Assembly: GCF_020921035.1 (NCBI RefSeq) | Contig: NC_063154.1 | Coordinates: 30,079,948-30,143,947 of the forward strand | Direction: 5' to 3' | DNA: 64,000 nucleotides | Source: Rhodamnia argentea | Lineage: Eukaryota; Streptophyta; Magnoliopsida; Myrtales; Myrtaceae | Shown: piece after piece, positions 61,125 to 64,000 of the stretch | Position numbering within the stretch: the stretch's first letter is position 1 | Layout of the letters: every line of letters starts with the position of its first letter | The notes under the pieces: model-generated | What the model was told of the DNA's origin: nothing | Databases searched by the model: none | The model's input: only the letters and a program-made list of their open reading frames with translations | Position numbers and translations under genes: made by a program

Positions 61125-61312
61125 TATCAAGTCACAAAATCGCTGGCAAAGATGGGTCTCGCAAACAAAATATGGTGCCCCGCACTGTCATGCTGAAGCA
61201 ATCGCAAAGAGGTCAAGGAACACAAAGGAGCCACGACGGCTTCGAGGGCAGGAATCCACGCGAAGAAGGTAAAGTCTACAAGATTGTTTTAGTCAACGGA
61301 AAAAAAAAGTAA
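61125..61312 (+). pseudogene. Unknown small-protein family, N-terminal fragment C
   Basis: The frame ending at 61312 reads SRKQNMVPRTVMLKQSQRGQ, then GTQRSHDGFEGR. This resembles the N-terminus of member A (GKKMHRAMVRKQSERDQRMR, then RIHEDLE) in order and in DNA words ('atggtgc', 'aagca-tcg-aaagaggtcaa'). The cysteine motif is missing. It lies directly right of the TIR element, 0.6 kb before member B'. A truncated member of the same array. Confidence 0.45.
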
Positions 61313-61931
61313 GGAGTAAATATCAAAACTTGTGATTGTAAATTAAAAATAAAATAACCAAATGTACGTAATATGTAAATAAAAAGGGACGTAATCAATA
61401 TCTATATTTTCCATACACGAAATAAAAGGTAAGTTACAAGATTATTTGACAATAGAGATGATTAAAAGATAATAAGTTTCTAAAAATTTAAAAATATGTT
61501 AGTTAATTCATAAATTCATATTGTCGAAAAACTATAGATATCATATTTATTTAAGTTAACCAAATACATTTTCTTCCCTTCGAACGTTAACAAATTAGAT
61601 TATATACTCATGATCAGAAATATTTCCTTCTTTCTAGAGTTTGACTCGTAGTTTCAACTGTTAAGTCCATGTGTACGGGGGGCTTTACGGTTATACACCA
61701 GATTAATAATATTTTATCAGACCAGTTTCAAATTCAAAAACATAAACAAATAAATGAACAGATAATAATTATATAGTCATGTTCTTGCATGTTTCTTACC
61801 TAACCTAGAATTAGACTTTTAGTTGGAGACCTAATTAAAGAGACTCTATATCAAATACTCCAGCTCAAAATCGCTCTAAATTACAATAGCATATATAGAG
61901 ACAATCAACTTTGTAGCTCTCACTCAACTCT

Positions 61932-62363
61932 TTGAAAGTAGTATTAGGTCATCAAATTGCGATCACGTACAGCAAGATGGATTTTGCAACCACGATGCAC
62001 GATGAGACGAAAAACAGTGCCGTGGTGCCGTGGCAACCGCAAGGAGATCCAGCTATGCCAAAGGGTCGAGGATCCAGCGATGGATTCAGCACCAGTGGGG
62101 AGGCCATTAGCGAGAAGAGCAGCTACATCGTTTGCGAAGAGGGTGCAGAGGAGAGGGAAAGAGGCGAGGGACCATCGGCCTTTCATTGCTGCCCGTGCGA
62201 TCTGTTGGTGGTCGGGTTCAGGACCAAGGCGGGTCTGATCTCCGGCCTGTCGCCAAAAAAGTTCAACCCGAGCACCAGTGCAGCGGAAATAACTGGGTGG
62301 ACCTCGTGGGATTGGTCATGCCTTTGTGTCCATGCTCACCTTGGTATGCCCACATGTGGTTGA
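61932..62363 (+). CDS. Small unknown protein, family member B'
   Basis: I do not recognise this protein. The open frame is 143 residues from 61932, or 128 from the internal ATG at 61977, which matches the start of member B and is preferred. It reads MDFATTMHDETKN, a polar linker, then SSYIVCEEGAEERERGEGPS, then AFHCCPCDLLVVGFRTKAG and a tail that ends CLCVHAHLGMPTCG. The centre aligns with member A (KECEKEKARGDGLGFHFC, PNDEVIIGFMTKVG), but the second cysteine of the first pair is glycine here. The tail is cysteine rich. No signal peptide or membrane span. Whether it is expressed is unknown; it is the only B-type copy with an open frame. Confidence 0.45.
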   Translation: MKVVLGHQIAITYSKMDFATTMHDETKNSAVVPWQPQGDPAMPKGRGSSDGFSTSGEAISEKSSYIVCEEGAEERERGEGPSAFHCCPCDLLVVGFRTKAGLISGLSPKKFNPSTSAAEITGWTSWDWSCLCVHAHLGMPTCG

Positions 62364-62899
62364 TATAATACTTTGAGAAACAGTGTTATGAGCACCAAGA
62401 AGCCTTACTAGACGACATGGCGGTCTTTTATTGGGTGTTGAAATTGGTGCGGCCTATGCATTGTGTAATCAACACCCGATAAAAAACCGTGACGTCACTT
62501 AATTGGAGGATTAGTAAGATTTTTTTAATATGTCTAGCATTGCTCATAGTTCGAAATATATCTGATGTATAGGCTAAGAATATGATTTTTTCTGGACACG
62601 TGTGGTCCATTTTCGTTGCGATTTTTTATTTGTCGAGTTTGAGTTTCTCGATTAATTTCGATGTTTTTCTTTTATTTATATCCCCGCATATGTTCATATA
62701 TCATGTCTAGATCATGCCTTTTGTGGTTGGAAACAAAAATAGAGTTCAATTAAATCCATCATCGTGAAAAAGCAAGAAAACTGTGTTTAAGTTTTAAGAC
62801 ACGGATGACACCCCAATCCTGTCAACAAGACCTAAACAAAATTTCAAAATTAGGACATAGAAATCTTAAAAAACTCAGCCCCTTGTGGAGCATCGTTTA

Positions 62900-63640
62900 T
62901 GAACCTGTGCGTTTAGCTTTGTATTCTCTCATTCTCTCTGCGCACGTTATGCTTTCCACGTGTCAAATTATTTAGAGATGAAAAAAAAAAGAAGAAGTTT
63001 GGTTGCTTGTGTTGACAGCTTCGACGAATCTTTGATCTAGATTTAACAAGCTAGTAAGCTACAAGTGTGTTTCAATCCTTTGAAAAGAAATCCATAAAAA
63101 ATCTAAACCTTTTTTTTTTTTGGCCATACGAGATTAATATCGTAAACTTTTTTTTTCTCACGAATTCTCCGAATTTATACCAGTAACTTAGATATAGTTC
63201 TTCCGTCCATAATGAACTTTCCGTAATAACTAATGAATCCGATATGGAAGTATGAGTGGACAATGCCATATCGGAATTTTAATGGCGTTTGAGGAAGGAA
63301 GTCTAACAAAAGGTATTAAATAAAAGGAATTATCCGCATGATTTTTTTTTATAATTTTACAATTAAAGGAAGTCTAACAAAAGGTATACAAAAAAGGAAT
63401 TATCCGCATCATTTTCTATGCAATTTACAAATTAAAACTCCCCTCCCTCCAGCTTGAGGCGCTTGGCTATTATCGCAAACATCGGTGATCAAGAACATAG
63501 AGGAGGTAGGAAGTTCATACTCTTCGGTCATCGACAAACTATTTATTTAGTACTTCACTATTATGTTCTCTTAGTTGAAGAAATAACAAGGGCCCCAATT
63601 TCAATATGGCCCCATATTAGGATAATACTAAAAAAATCCT
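62900..63640. other. Intergenic, no gene seen
   Basis: AT-rich, with a two-unit direct repeat at 63297-63438. No coding sequence recognised. Confidence 0.45.
63297..63438. repeat. Direct repeat, two 71-bp units
   Basis: 'ggaagtctaacaaaaggtat' starts at 63297 and at 63368, each followed by 'aaaaggaattatccgcat' and ending 'acaaattaaa' or 'acaattaaa'. Confidence 0.85.
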
Positions 63641-64000
63641 AAATTTATTGTATGGCTACCATTTCACTCTTATACTTCTTAATTGTGCCATTTTAGTCTC
63701 ACTTTTAGATGATTTGCCAATTTAGTCATCTAGTCAATTTTGGTTACAAAATCAATGATGTGAAAACTGGTCGGCCTACGTGGCATAAGCGATGCGGATG
63801 TTAATGATTTTTCTGAATTTTTTTTAAATTTTTTCTGAAAATTTTCTTGTTTGTTCCTTTCTTTTATTTTTCCCTTTTTTTTTGCCAATCATCAATCTCA
63901 AGCTATGGCCGGCCTGGCCTGTGTGAGGGTCGATAGATCAGGAAAGGTCACAAGCGAAAAGAAAAGAAAAAAAATGAAAAAATCAGAAAATTTTACAAGA
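63640..64000. mobile_element. Left part of a long-TIR element with GC-rich core, cut by the window end
   Basis: Same layout as 53621-54265: 'aatttagtcatctagtcaattttgg', 'tacgtggcataag', a T-rich tract, then the GC-rich core 'ggccggcctggcctgtgtgagggtc' in part. The right arm lies outside the window. Confidence 0.5.

Noticed and set aside
1..64000. CRISPR arrays, bacterial operons or prophage
   Set aside because: No regularly spaced identical repeats; introns and plant gene families show this is plant nuclear DNA.

Overview
This is a stretch of plant nuclear DNA. The genes have many introns with GT/AG borders, AT-rich introns and intergenic DNA, and typical land-plant products: a bifunctional RIBA enzyme with a plastid-type N-terminus, a plastid 2-oxoglutarate/malate translocator, REM-type B3 proteins, a CDK-like kinase with an MGC N-terminus, and COG1. 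It looks like a eudicot. A woody rosid such as Myrtaceae is possible, but the sequence alone does not prove it.

Layout. 1-15.9 kb: a tandem array of REM-type B3 genes. It holds a broken copy (1447-1865), an intact four-exon copy (4258-5574), a copy with a stop codon in exon 1 (13837-15287) and loose 3' fragments. About 8 kb of repeats (roughly 6.1-12.9 kb), including a degenerate Ty3/gypsy-like element with a gag remnant, separates the second and third copies. 16.0-20.7 kb, minus strand: an intact seven-exon RIBA gene. 20.7-28.2 kb: gene-poor, with a 142-bp MITE, a tRNA-derived SINE and a Mutator-like fold-back element, each with visible target-site duplications. 28.4-32.6 kb, plus strand: the DiT1 translocator, whose reading frame is broken at three places. 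33.7-37.4 kb, minus strand: an intact seven-exon kinase. 38.3-41.5 kb: decayed or repeat DNA. 41.8-49.5 kb, plus strand: an intact six-exon COG1 gene with a TIR element in intron 5. 49.5-64 kb: repeat-rich DNA. It includes a TIR element that seems to carry a gene fragment, and a tandem family of small unknown proteins with a C-x2-C-x12-H-x-C motif (55.1, 56.4, 58.5, 61.2 and 62.0 kb).

The four single-copy genes (RIBA, DiT1, kinase, COG1) are unrelated housekeeping or signalling genes and do not form a pathway together. The dynamic parts are the B3 array and the small-protein array. In both, local duplication, transposon insertion and decay can be read directly. A piece of the RIBA last intron is found in the first B3 unit, so the B3 duplications once included the 3' end of RIBA.
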